Shown: positions 54,639 to 63,121 of the stretch, in pieces
Position numbering within the stretch: position 1 is the stretch's first letter
How the letters are laid out: every line of letters begins with the position of its first letter
From: Streptosporangiaceae bacterium NEAU-GS5
GTDB lineage: Bacteria > Actinomycetota > Actinomycetes > Streptosporangiales > Streptosporangiaceae
DNA length: 64,000 nt
Direction of reading: 5' to 3'
Assembly (NCBI GenBank): GCA_017592665.1
Contig: JAGFNW010000011.1
Coordinates: forward strand, 186,001 to 250,000
The notes under the pieces: generated by a model
Seen by the model: only the letters and a program-made list of their open reading frames with translations
What the model was told of the DNA's origin: nothing
Database searches by the model: none
Made by a program: the position numbers and the translations under genes

Positions 54639-55292
54639 ATGGAAGCCGGTCGCCTGCGGCTGCCGTTCAGGGATAGAGCGGCGGCCGGCGAAATCCTCGC
54701 CGAGGTCCTGTACGGGCTGAGCCTGCGGGATCCGATGATTCTCGCGCTGCCGCGCGGCGGCGTGGAGATCGCCGCGCCCGTCGCCAGGCGGCTCGGCGCC
54801 CCGCTCGACGTTCTCGTGACCCGGAAGATCGGCTATCCGGGTCACGAGGAGCTGGGCGTGGGCGCGATCGCCGAAGGCGGGGAGCCGGTCTTCGACTACG
54901 CCCTGCTGGAGCGGCTGGAGCTCGACGAAGAGGATCTGGCCGACGTGGTCGCCTGCGAGCAGGCCGAACTCGCCCGGCGTGTGGCCGCATATCGTGGCGC
55001 CCGGCCGCTGCCCGACCTGCGAGGTCGGGACGTGGTGGTCGTGGACGACGGGCTGGCCACCGGCGGCACGGCGCGCGCGGCGCTGCGGGCCGTCCGGGCC
55101 CTCGGGGCGGGGCCGGTCGTGCTGGCCGTGCCCGTGGCGGCGGCGAGCACGGTGACGGCCATGCGCACGGAGGCCGACGAGGTCGTTGTCCTGGCCACGC
55201 CGCCGGACTTCCAGGCGGTGGGTCAGTGGTATCGGCATTTCGAGCAGCTCACCGATGACGAGGTCCTCGAAGCGTTGCAGCACGAAACCTAG
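54639..55292 (+). CDS. Phosphoribosyltransferase-fold protein
   Basis: A 217-residue type I PRTase. The PRPP loop is VVVVDDGLATGGTARAALRA and ILALPRGGVEIAAPVARRL is the family opening, with TRKIGYPGHEELGVGAIAEGG. This group, often found beside stress or hydrolase genes in actinobacteria, has no assigned base. Start at ATG 54639, where TAGAAA six bases upstream may be a weak -10. The cydB remnant begins two bases after its stop. Confidence 0.85.
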   Translation: MEAGRLRLPFRDRAAAGEILAEVLYGLSLRDPMILALPRGGVEIAAPVARRLGAPLDVLVTRKIGYPGHEELGVGAIAEGGEPVFDYALLERLELDEEDLADVVACEQAELARRVAAYRGARPLPDLRGRDVVVVDDGLATGGTARAALRAVRALGAGPVVLAVPVAAASTVTAMRTEADEVVVLATPPDFQAVGQWYRHFEQLTDDEVLEALQHET

Positions 55293-55294
55293 GC

Positions 55295-55440
55295 GTGAAC
55301 ACAGAAAACGCGGCCGCCACGCCGAAGACCTTGGGGATCATGACGTGGGTGGCGGCCGCATTCCTGCCGCTGGTCCTGGCGTACCAGGGGTGGACCTGCT
55401 GGGTGTTCCGCCGCCGGATGGGGGTCGGGAGCAACCCCGC
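55295..55440 (+). pseudogene. cydB: cydB 3' remnant (cytochrome bd oxidase subunit II)
   Basis: The reading frame from GTG 55295 encodes NAAATPKTLGIMTWVAAAF, LPLVLAYQGWTCWVFRRRMG, which is the conserved last helix and C terminus of actinobacterial CydB (compare the mycobacterial ending TLKIMTWVAAAFAPL.. YQTWTYWVFRQRI). The first eight or so helices are missing; a phosphoribosyltransferase gene lies directly upstream. The frame stays open to 55564 but runs antisense into whiB past 55441. Read as the relic of a lost cydAB locus. Confidence 0.65.
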
Positions 55441-55755
55441 TCAGGCGACGGCGCTGATGCCCGCGCTTGCGGCGCGGCGCATGCGGCGGCGACGCTCGGA
55501 TGCGCGCTCGTCCTCGTTCAAGCCGCCCCACGTGCCGTACTTCTCCGGCCGCGAGAGGGCATAATCGAGACATTCGCTCCGGACAGGACACTGCGCGCAA
55601 ATGGCCTTCGCCTTGCGCTCGCGGACATCCCGCTCCGGCTGGCGCTCTCCGTCGGGACCGAAGAACAGCACAAGGTCCTCTCCCCGGCACGCGGCATCAT
55701 CCTGCCAACCCCAACTGGGGCGGGGGCGGGCGAGCTGCCGACGTACCTGAGACAT
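55441..55755 (-). CDS. WhiB-family iron-sulfur transcription factor
   Basis: A 104-residue WhiB-like protein. Cluster ligands are Cys23 (AACRGED), Cys53, Cys56 (CAQC) and Cys62 (ECLDYA), followed by the turn GTWGGLNEDER and a basic C-terminal tail (RRRRMRRAA) for DNA binding. AGGTGG about seven bases before ATG 55755. Subtype is not assigned; it lacks the AT-hook of WhiB7. Sits beside the cydB relic and the iron-regulated ferredoxin-like gene. Confidence 0.93.
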   Translation of the reverse strand: MSQVRRQLARPRPSWGWQDDAACRGEDLVLFFGPDGERQPERDVRERKAKAICAQCPVRSECLDYALSRPEKYGTWGGLNEDERASERRRRMRRAASAGISAVA

Positions 55756-55853
55756 GAGAAACCACCTTAGGTGAGAGGTATTTCGGTATTTGTGCCGCAT
55801 TGGACGCTTCTGGCGTCCCTGATTGCAACGCCGTGAACGGCCGCGGTGTTCCC

Positions 55854-56756
55854 TCAGGCCGGCACGGGCGCGAGCGGACTCAGCTCGGCCAGCCTGTAGG
55901 TCGTTATCTCTTCGGAACAGAAGGTGCCGTTGGATGACGGACAGACCATCATCCAGGGCTCCACCACTACCCGAAAACGCGCCGAACCACCCTGTTGCAC
56001 GATGCACACGGTGGCGTCGCCATCCGACCTGGAGGATTCCACGGCCACTCCGCCGACCGAGAGATCGCCCGTGTGGGAGCGGACGAAATGCTCAGCGGCT
56101 TGCGATGGCTCAGGGAGACCCGCGCGTCCCCGATAACGGTCGAGGACGACCTCGCCGGACCGGTACGCGTTTGCCGCCGCGATCGCGGCAGCCTGAGACA
56201 TGCTGCCGTAATAGAGGCCGTGTGGCAAGCACACGAGATTAGCGGCGTATCGATCGCCGCCTACATGTGTGGTTTCCCACACTCCGCCAGGCAGCTCTTC
56301 GGCCAAGAACCGGACCAGCGGCAGTCCAATGCGGGCGCAGCACGCATTGCGCTTGGCGTGCGTGCAGACCAGAAATACCGGCTCACTGACAAGTATGCAG
56401 GACTCAGGAACCACTCCGTCCACAAGCGACCGCAGGTCAAGATCCTCGGGGCGGTCGAAATGGCCCTCGGCCAGCCACGGCCGGTCGCCCACGGCGTATC
56501 CCACGAAGACGTGGAATGGGCCCGGATCGGGCTTCCTGTGGTCGGGCCGACGGATGAGCTGGCACCGGATCCCGAGCGAGCTGGCCCGGTCGATCAGCGC
56601 GTGGATGGACTCGGGGAGACGGCATTCGTCGAGGTATGCGGCCCATGGACCGGCATGCTCGATCAGCAGCCACAGCCGTGCCCCGACCGTGGCGCTCGCG
56701 AGAACTGGCAGTTCACCGGTGTGCAGCCCGGCGGCATGCCCGCAACCTTTGGCCAC
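55854..56756 (-). CDS. Sucrase/ferredoxin-like (Apd1-type thioredoxin-fold) protein
   Basis: A 300-residue protein of the sucrase/ferredoxin-like family. VCTHAKRNACCARIG (Cys-rich block) and ETTHVGGDRYAANLVCLPHGLYYG carry the Cys and His that bind a [2Fe-2S] cluster in relatives. The C terminus is a separate beta domain. GTG 56756 has GGAGGAGG four bases upstream. An iron box covers its promoter, so it is likely induced under iron starvation and may act in ferric-siderophore reduction, a role shown for related fungal or bacterial members only in part. Confidence 0.85.
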   Translation of the reverse strand: MAKGCGHAAGLHTGELPVLASATVGARLWLLIEHAGPWAAYLDECRLPESIHALIDRASSLGIRCQLIRRPDHRKPDPGPFHVFVGYAVGDRPWLAEGHFDRPEDLDLRSLVDGVVPESCILVSEPVFLVCTHAKRNACCARIGLPLVRFLAEELPGGVWETTHVGGDRYAANLVCLPHGLYYGSMSQAAAIAAANAYRSGEVVLDRYRGRAGLPEPSQAAEHFVRSHTGDLSVGGVAVESSRSDGDATVCIVQQGGSARFRVVVEPWMMVCPSSNGTFCSEEITTYRLAELSPLAPVPA

Positions 56757-56780
56757 ACACCCTCCTCCCCGAGATTCCCG

Positions 56781-56799
56781 TTAGGTAATCCTAACCTTA
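56781..56799. promoter_or_regulatory. DtxR/IdeR-type iron box
   Basis: TTAGGTAATCCTAACCTTA closely matches the 19-bp actinobacterial iron box TTAGGTTAGGCTAACCTAA. On the minus strand a perfect TTGACA (56808-56813) lies just upstream and the likely -10 is inside the box, so a bound repressor would block the promoter of the sucrase/ferredoxin-like gene. The TTGACA overlaps the glpD stop codon. Confidence 0.82.
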
Positions 56800-56809
56800 T
56801 GGGACCGTG

Positions 56810-58312
56810 TCAAGCATCTGACACCCCGGTTTGTGCAACGAGGTCGTCTACTACCCGATACGCGGCCTCGCGGTCCTCCGCGACGAGCCCGATCCGGGTC
56901 CGCCGATCGAGCACGTCGCCGGTGTCCAGCGCGCCCTCGTGGCGCGCCGCCCATACCACTTCGGCCTTGGTCACCCCGAGCGCCACCGTTTCGGCCAGCG
57001 CGGGGTCCTGTCCCATCAGGTCCTGTACGGCTGTCGCCTCCACCCCATATCGCTCGACGAGCCGCTGCGGGGCCCGCACGGCCCCCGTAGCCGCCCCTAC
57101 CGGGGCCCCCACCAACGGCAGCCGGGCCGTACGGCTGCGCGGCGCCTGCGGGCAGGCCGCGTCCACGGCGTCCTGGGCCATCCGGCGATATGTGGTGAGC
57201 TTGCCGCCGACGATTGTGATCACATCGTTGTCGTCCGTGATCACGGCGTGACGGCGGGACAGGTCGGCCGTCCGGCCCGCCCCGCCGTCGAGCAGCGGGC
57301 GCAGTCCCGCGTACGCCCCGGCCACCCGATCACGCGTGACCGCTTCCCCCAGCACCGAGTTGAGCACGCCGAGCAGGAACGCGATGTCCGCCTCCGGCGG
57401 CTCGGGCACGTCCGGGACAGGCCCGTCGACCGGTTCGTCCGTCAGGCCCACGTAGACCCGGCCGTCGGCCTGCGGCAGCACGAGGGCGAACCGGTTGCCG
57501 CCGAGCGGCACGTGCATCCCGGCCTTGAGGTCGCCGAGCGTGCCGGGGGACAGGACGAGGTGGGTCCCGCGTGAGGGGCGCAGCCGGATCGACGGGCTGA
57601 GCTGGGCCGCCCACACGCCGGCGGCGTTGATGACGACCCGGGCGTCGATCGTCGATTCCGCTCCGGTCAGTTCGTCCCGTACGCGGGCGCCCTTGCCGGA
57701 CAGTTCGAGTGCGCGGCACCGCGTGATGATCCGCGCCCCATGGGCCGCGGCCGTGCGCGCGATGGCCACCACGAGCCGGGCGTCGTCCACGGCCCGGCCG
57801 TCCCACGACGACAGGGCCCCGCTCAGGCCGTCCTCGCGCAGGGCCGGGATCAGGGCGCGCGCCTGCCCGGCCGAGAGCCGCGAGGGGCGGGGCAGCACCC
57901 GCCGCGGCGTCCGCGCGGCCGTTCGCAGCAGGTCGCCGAGGCGGTAGCCGAGCATGACGGTGCGGGCGCGGGCCCCGCCGTACAGGGGGAGGACGAATCT
58001 CTCGGCGCGGATCAGATGCGGCGCGGTCGTGGTCATCAGGATGCCGCGTTCGACGGCGCTCTCCATGGCGACGCCCACCTGCCCGGAGGCGAGGTAGCGC
58101 AGGCCGCCGTGAATCAGCTTGGAACTCCAGCGCGAGGTGCCGAACGCCAGATCATGCGCGTCGATCGCGGCCACGGACAGTCCGCGGGACGCCGCGTCGA
58201 GCGCGACCCCGGTCCCCGTCGCCCCGAGCCCGACCACGAGCACGTCCACGGTGAGCGAGCCCAACTCGGCGAGTTCGCGGGCCCGCCGCGCGGCGTTGAG
58301 AGAGGAGTTCAT
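56810..58312 (-). CDS. glpD: Glycerol-3-phosphate dehydrogenase/oxidase, FAD-dependent
   Basis: A 500-residue GlpD: FAD motif VVGLGATGTGVALDAASRGL at residues 26-45, SKLIHGGLRYL for flavin binding, and a C-terminal DAO_C domain. YAGLRPLLDGG and TIVGGKLTTYRRMAQDAVD are the conserved later blocks. It feeds electrons from glycerol-3-phosphate into the membrane quinone pool. ATG 58312 has AGGA seven bases upstream. Divergent from the ADPS-like oxidase. Confidence 0.94.
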   Translation of the reverse strand: MNSSLNAARRARELAELGSLTVDVLVVGLGATGTGVALDAASRGLSVAAIDAHDLAFGTSRWSSKLIHGGLRYLASGQVGVAMESAVERGILMTTTAPHLIRAERFVLPLYGGARARTVMLGYRLGDLLRTAARTPRRVLPRPSRLSAGQARALIPALREDGLSGALSSWDGRAVDDARLVVAIARTAAAHGARIITRCRALELSGKGARVRDELTGAESTIDARVVINAAGVWAAQLSPSIRLRPSRGTHLVLSPGTLGDLKAGMHVPLGGNRFALVLPQADGRVYVGLTDEPVDGPVPDVPEPPEADIAFLLGVLNSVLGEAVTRDRVAGAYAGLRPLLDGGAGRTADLSRRHAVITDDNDVITIVGGKLTTYRRMAQDAVDAACPQAPRSRTARLPLVGAPVGAATGAVRAPQRLVERYGVEATAVQDLMGQDPALAETVALGVTKAEVVWAARHEGALDTGDVLDRRTRIGLVAEDREAAYRVVDDLVAQTGVSDA

Positions 58313-58358
58313 AATGTGTTCCTACTATCCGGTAACTCATGATGCCCGGGAGACACCC

Positions 58359-59951
58359 GTGGAGACCACGCCGACCCCCGCGGAACCGATGCTCTGGTCT
58401 GGGTGGGGCGACCCGGCCCGCGCGGCCGAACTGCCCGAACCCGTGCGCAAGCTGCTGGCCGAGGTTCTCGGCGTACGCCCGCCGGAAACGCCCGCCGCCA
58501 GCTTCGGCGAGGTGCGGCTGCCCCCGCCGGCGCTGTCGCCGCTCGTGCTGACCTCCCTCCGGTCGGTGGTCGGCGCGGGCCACGTCCGGTTCGACGACGA
58601 TGCCAGAATTCGGCACACCCGGGGCAAATCCACCCCTGACCTGCTGCGGATGCGGGCCGGCGACGGATCGGACGCGCCGGACGCGATCGTGCTGCCCGGC
58701 TCGCACGACGAGGTCCTCGGCGTGCTGCGCGCCTGCGCCGAGCATCGGGTGGCCGTGGTCCCCTTCGGAGGCGGCACGTCCGTGGTGGGCGGCCTGGTCG
58801 CCTCCCGGCAGGGGTTCGCCGGCGTGGTCGCGCTCGACCTGGCCCGGCTCAACCGCCTCGTGTCGGTGGACGCCGAGTCGATGGTCGCCGAGCTGGAGCC
58901 GGGCCTCCGGCTGCCGCAGGCCGAGCAGCTGCTGGCCGGGCACGGCTTCACGCTCGGGCATTTCCCGCAGTCCTACGAGTACGCCACGGTCGGCGGCTGC
59001 GCGGCCGCCCGCTCGTCGGGGCAGGCGTCGGCGGGTTACGGCCGGTTCGACGACATGGTGGTCGGACTGCGCGCCGCCACCCCGCGCGGCACGCTGGATC
59101 TGGGCCGGGCGCCCAAGTCGGCCGCCGGGCCCGACCTCCGTCAGGTGCTGCTGGGATCCGAGGGCGCCTTCGGCGTGATCACCTCGCTTGGGCTGCGGCT
59201 GCATCCGGCCCCCGCGGAGCGGGTCTACGAGGGCTGGCGCTTCGGCGCGTTCCCCGCCGGGTGGCAGGCGCTGCGCCGGCTGGCCCAGCACGGGCCGCTG
59301 CCGACCGTGCTCCGGCTGTCGGACGAGACCGAGACCATGGTCGGCCTGGCCAAGCCGACCGAGCTCGGCGGGCCGTCGTCCGACTCCGGATGCCTGGTGA
59401 TCGCCGGCTACGAAGGCTCGGACGTCGCCGGGCGCCGCGAGAAGGCGGCCGCCATCCTCATGGACGCCGGCGGCGTCTACCTCGGGCCCGAGCCCGGCGA
59501 GTCGTGGGCGCACGGCCGATTCTCCGCGCCCTACCTCAGGGACTCCCTGCTCGCCGCCGGAGCCACCGTCGAGACGCTCGAGACCGCGTGCTTCTGGTCC
59601 GGTCTGCCGCGCCTCTACGACGCCGTACGGCTCGCGCTCGTCGCGACCCTCGGCTCGCCGCTCGTGCTGTGCCACGTCTCCCACGTGTACGCCACCGGGG
59701 CCTCGCTCTACTTCACCGTTGTGACGGCGCAGACCGACGATCCCCTCGGCCAGTGGGCGGCCGCCAAACGGGCCGTCAGCGAGGCCATCGTGGCCGCCGG
59801 AGGGACCATCTCGCACCACCACGGCGTGGGCCGCGACCACCGGGACGCGTACGCGGCCGAGATCGGCGACGTGGGGGTGGAGATCCTGCGCGGAATCAAA
59901 GACCGACTTGATCCGAGCGGCATTCTCAACCCTGGTGTGCTGATCCCCTAG
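58359..59951 (+). CDS. FAD-binding oxidase, alkyl-DHAP synthase-like
   Basis: A 530-residue VAO-type flavoprotein: PP-loop VVPFGGGTSVVGGLV, TLGHFPQSYEYATVGGCAA, GSEGAFGVITSLGLRL, the ADPS-type HVSHVYATGASLYFT and the ISHHHGVGRDH motif with the catalytic His of alkyldihydroxyacetonephosphate synthases. GRFDDMVVGLRA is family-typical. Actinobacterial members sit beside glpD and may handle glycerol-derived or D-lactate-like substrates; ether-lipid synthesis is not proven. GGGAG six bases before GTG 58359 supports that start over ATG 58314. Confidence 0.88.
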   Translation: METTPTPAEPMLWSGWGDPARAAELPEPVRKLLAEVLGVRPPETPAASFGEVRLPPPALSPLVLTSLRSVVGAGHVRFDDDARIRHTRGKSTPDLLRMRAGDGSDAPDAIVLPGSHDEVLGVLRACAEHRVAVVPFGGGTSVVGGLVASRQGFAGVVALDLARLNRLVSVDAESMVAELEPGLRLPQAEQLLAGHGFTLGHFPQSYEYATVGGCAAARSSGQASAGYGRFDDMVVGLRAATPRGTLDLGRAPKSAAGPDLRQVLLGSEGAFGVITSLGLRLHPAPAERVYEGWRFGAFPAGWQALRRLAQHGPLPTVLRLSDETETMVGLAKPTELGGPSSDSGCLVIAGYEGSDVAGRREKAAAILMDAGGVYLGPEPGESWAHGRFSAPYLRDSLLAAGATVETLETACFWSGLPRLYDAVRLALVATLGSPLVLCHVSHVYATGASLYFTVVTAQTDDPLGQWAAAKRAVSEAIVAAGGTISHHHGVGRDHRDAYAAEIGDVGVEILRGIKDRLDPSGILNPGVLIP

Positions 59952-59971
59952 ATCAGGCCAATATTGGGAGC

Positions 59972-61465
59972 ATGGGCGAGATCGCGGCCGCGCGCGGCAG
60001 AGGAGCGTCGTCACGTGTCTCCGAGGAGGGCGCGGGATGGAGCTGTCAGCAGATCGGCTCGTTCCAGTCGCTGCGGCCCAGCAAGCACAGCTTCACGTGG
60101 CTCAATCCGGGCACGCTATGGCGGTCGCGGAACGAGATCCTGGCGGGCCTGTTCGGCGACCCGTCCTCTGAGGTGCGCCGCCGCTGGATCGCGTCCCAGC
60201 GCGAGCGCGGCGTAGACCCCGATTTCCGGATAAATCAGCCAATGACCGGCGAGTTCACGTTCTTGCTGTTCGGGGACTCGGGGGAGGGCGACGCCTCGCA
60301 GTACGCGGTGGTGCCGGGATTGCTCAGGCTGGGCGACGGCACCTCGTTCGCGGTCGTCGCGTCCGACGTGATCTATCCGACGGGCTCGGGCAACGAATAC
60401 GGCGACAAGTTCTTCCGCCCCTACGAGGACTACCACGCCCCGATTTACGCGGTTCCTGGAAACCACGACTGGTACGACGGGCTCGGCGGCTTCATGCGGG
60501 TGTTCTGCGACGCCAAGCAGCTGGCGGTGGAGGGCCAGGGCTTCCGGCTGTCGCCGGCCGGGATCCGCGGCCTGCTGTGGAAGAAGCCCGACGTGATCGA
60601 CGAGGCTCGGCTGGCGGCCGACAAGGCGCGCCGCGGCGCCCTCGACCAGCAGGCCATGCTGCCGGCGCCCTACTGGGTGCTCGACCTCGGCCGCCTGCTG
60701 CTGATCGGCATCGACACCGGGATCAGGGGCGACATCGACCGCGAGCAGGGCGAGTGGCTGCGCCGGGTCTCCGCCGACCCCCGCCCGAAGATCCTCGTCA
60801 CGGGCAAGCCCATCTACGTACGCAATGACTACAAACCATGCGAGATCGAGGGCGGCGGCACGGTCGACGAGATCGTCCGCAGCACGGGCTATATCGCGGC
60901 CATCGGCGGCGACGTGCACAACTACCAGCGTTTCCCGGTCAAGGTCGGCGACCGGACGATCCAGTACATCGTGTCGGGCGGCGGCGGCGCCTTCATGCAC
61001 GCCACCCACACCACGCCCAGGGTGACCCTGGTCGACGAGGACGCCTACCGCTGCTACCCGTTGCGCGGCGACTCGCTGTCGTTCTACAGCCTCATCTACA
61101 GCCGCCGGCTGCACATGAAGTGGCTCTACATCACCCCGGACGAGGGTCTCGCCCTGATGAGCAAGACGATCGGCAACAAGCCGCCACGCCCGATCGGCGA
61201 CGTCAAGATCACCACACGGCTGAAGTGGGCGGCCCGGCTGCTCGGCGGCTGGCCCTGGCCGTTCCGCTTCCCGGTCGAGCGGGTCTTCCACCGCTACATC
61301 TCCGAGCTGTCCGATTGGGATACCCCGCCCTTCTTCAAGAGCTTCCTGCATCTGACGGTCACCGACGACAGCGTCAAGATCCGCTGCTACGCCGCCACCG
61401 GCTGCCTGGAGCAGGAGATCACTCCGCCCTTGGAAGACGAGGTGGAGATACCGCTCCAGGGCTGA
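59972..61465 (+). CDS. Calcineurin-like metallophosphoesterase
   Basis: A 497-residue phosphoesterase with FGDSGEGD (Asp ligands), VVASDVIYPTG, YAVPGNHDWYDG and AIGGDVHNYQRFPV, in family order; GDV-Y replaced by SDVIY in the second motif. An N-terminal extension of about 90 residues and a C-terminal domain (PVERVFHRYISELSDWDTPPFFKSF) frame the core. No signal peptide, so cytosolic; substrate unknown. ATG 59972 has GGGAGC just upstream. Confidence 0.88.
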   Translation: MGEIAAARGRGASSRVSEEGAGWSCQQIGSFQSLRPSKHSFTWLNPGTLWRSRNEILAGLFGDPSSEVRRRWIASQRERGVDPDFRINQPMTGEFTFLLFGDSGEGDASQYAVVPGLLRLGDGTSFAVVASDVIYPTGSGNEYGDKFFRPYEDYHAPIYAVPGNHDWYDGLGGFMRVFCDAKQLAVEGQGFRLSPAGIRGLLWKKPDVIDEARLAADKARRGALDQQAMLPAPYWVLDLGRLLLIGIDTGIRGDIDREQGEWLRRVSADPRPKILVTGKPIYVRNDYKPCEIEGGGTVDEIVRSTGYIAAIGGDVHNYQRFPVKVGDRTIQYIVSGGGGAFMHATHTTPRVTLVDEDAYRCYPLRGDSLSFYSLIYSRRLHMKWLYITPDEGLALMSKTIGNKPPRPIGDVKITTRLKWAARLLGGWPWPFRFPVERVFHRYISELSDWDTPPFFKSFLHLTVTDDSVKIRCYAATGCLEQEITPPLEDEVEIPLQG

Positions 61466-61501
61466 GCGCTGATTGTCGGTGGGGGATGGCACGCTGGAGA
61501 C

Positions 61502-63100
61502 GTGCAGGTCGTGGTCGCGGCGGATGGGGAGGGCGGGGGCGTTCTCCGGCTGCCCGGCGGCCGGGCGCGGCACGTCGCCGATCTGGCGGAGGCCATGCGC
61601 GAGATGGACGACGTGCGGTGGGTGTGGGCCGACGCGCGCTGGATCTATCCAGAGTTGCTGGCCCGCGACGTGCGGGTGGCCCGCTGCCACGACGTGGCGC
61701 TGACCGAAGGGCTGCTGCTGGCGTCCGAAGGGCGCTACGGCGAGCCGAGATCGGCGGAGGCGGCCTACGCGCGCCTTCATGGTCATCCGGTGCCGGAAGA
61801 CCGGGAGACGCCCGCTGAGGGCCTGCAGGGACTGCTGTTCGAGACGCGGCGCGAGCCGCTCGCCCCCGAGGACGAGATCGTCGCCGACGTCCACGCCGAC
61901 CAGGCCCGCCGGATCGCGGCGCTGCCCGACCCCGGCCGGTTCCGGCTGCTGGTCGCGGCCGAGTCGGCGGGCGCGCTGATCGCCGCCGAGCTGGGCCACG
62001 ACGGCCTGCCCTGGCGGCGCGACGTGCACGACGCCCTGCTCACCGAGTTGCTCGGCCCGCGGCCCATGCACGGCATGCGCCCCGCCAAGCTTCAGGTCCT
62101 GGCCGACGAGGTGTCGGCCGCCTTCGGCGCCACGGTCAATCCGGATTCGCCGCAGCAGATCGTCAAGGCGTTCAAGACGGCCGGGCAGCCCGTGCCGTCC
62201 ACGCGGTCGCGCGTGCTGAAGGAGGTCGATCACCCGGCCGTCGCGCCGCTGCTGGCCTACAAGGAGCTGGTGCGGCTGTGGAGCTTCCACGGCTGGACGT
62301 GGGCCGACCAGTGGGTCCGCGGCGGCAGGATGCGCTCCGAATACGTGGTGGGCGGGGTGGTCAGCGGGCGGTGGGCGACCAGCGGCGGCGGCGCGTTGCA
62401 GATCCCCAAGATCATGCGCCGGGTCGTGGTGGCCGACGATGGCTGGACGCTCGTGGTGGCCGACGCGGCTCAGCTGGAGCCGCGCGTCCTCGCCGCGATG
62501 GCCGGCGACGTGGGCCTGGCCCGCGCCGCGGGTGAGATCGACCTGTACGCGGCGCTCGCCCAGGCGTTCGGCGGCGACCGGTCTCATGCCAAGATCGCCA
62601 TGCTGTCCGCCATGTACGGCGGGACCAGCGGCGACGCCCCCAAGCTGCTGGCCATCATGCGGCAGCGATTCCCTGACGCCTACGCCTTCGTCGAGGACGC
62701 GGCCAGGGCGGGCGAGGAGGGCAGGCTCGTGCGGTCGTGGCTGGGCCGCACCAGCCCGCCGCCGTCGGGCCGCTGGCGGCAGCTGGTCTCGGGCCCGGAG
62801 GGCGGTCGCGCGGCCCGCGATCGGGGCCGGTTCACCCGGAATTTCGTGGTTCAGGCCACGGCCGCCGAATGGGCGCTCACGCTCATGGCCGTGCTCCGCG
62901 GGCGGCTGCCCGACCCGGCGCGGCTGGTGTTCTTCCAGCACGACGAGATCATCGTGCACTGCCCGGCCGAGCTGACGGCCGAGGTCCAGGCCGTCGTGGC
63001 GTGGGCCACCGAGGAGGCGACCCGGCTGTTGTTCGGCGCCACCCCTGTTCGCTTCCCCATGGAGGCCATCCCCGTAAAGTGCTACGCCGACGCCAAATGA
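61502..63100 (+). CDS. Family A DNA polymerase (PolA-like, no 5' nuclease)
   Basis: A 532-residue family A polymerase, shorter than PolI. Motif A is VVADAAQLEPRVLAAMAGD, motif B HAKIAMLSAMYGGTSG, motif C FFQHDEIIVHCP; SGRWATSGGGALQIPKIMR is the template-binding block. The N-terminal 3'-5' exonuclease region lacks obvious DEDD acids, so proofreading is doubtful. Actinomycetes often keep this second enzyme beside polA for repair. GTG 61502 with CTGGAG upstream. Confidence 0.93.
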   Translation: MQVVVAADGEGGGVLRLPGGRARHVADLAEAMREMDDVRWVWADARWIYPELLARDVRVARCHDVALTEGLLLASEGRYGEPRSAEAAYARLHGHPVPEDRETPAEGLQGLLFETRREPLAPEDEIVADVHADQARRIAALPDPGRFRLLVAAESAGALIAAELGHDGLPWRRDVHDALLTELLGPRPMHGMRPAKLQVLADEVSAAFGATVNPDSPQQIVKAFKTAGQPVPSTRSRVLKEVDHPAVAPLLAYKELVRLWSFHGWTWADQWVRGGRMRSEYVVGGVVSGRWATSGGGALQIPKIMRRVVVADDGWTLVVADAAQLEPRVLAAMAGDVGLARAAGEIDLYAALAQAFGGDRSHAKIAMLSAMYGGTSGDAPKLLAIMRQRFPDAYAFVEDAARAGEEGRLVRSWLGRTSPPPSGRWRQLVSGPEGGRAARDRGRFTRNFVVQATAAEWALTLMAVLRGRLPDPARLVFFQHDEIIVHCPAELTAEVQAVVAWATEEATRLLFGATPVRFPMEAIPVKCYADAK

Positions 63101-63121
63101 GCCCGGGTAGGCCGCCGACGC

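Noticed and set aside
60116..62959. 947-codon minus-strand frame over the phosphoesterase and polymerase genes
   Set aside because: Antisense to two genes with intact catalytic motifs; no domain visible.
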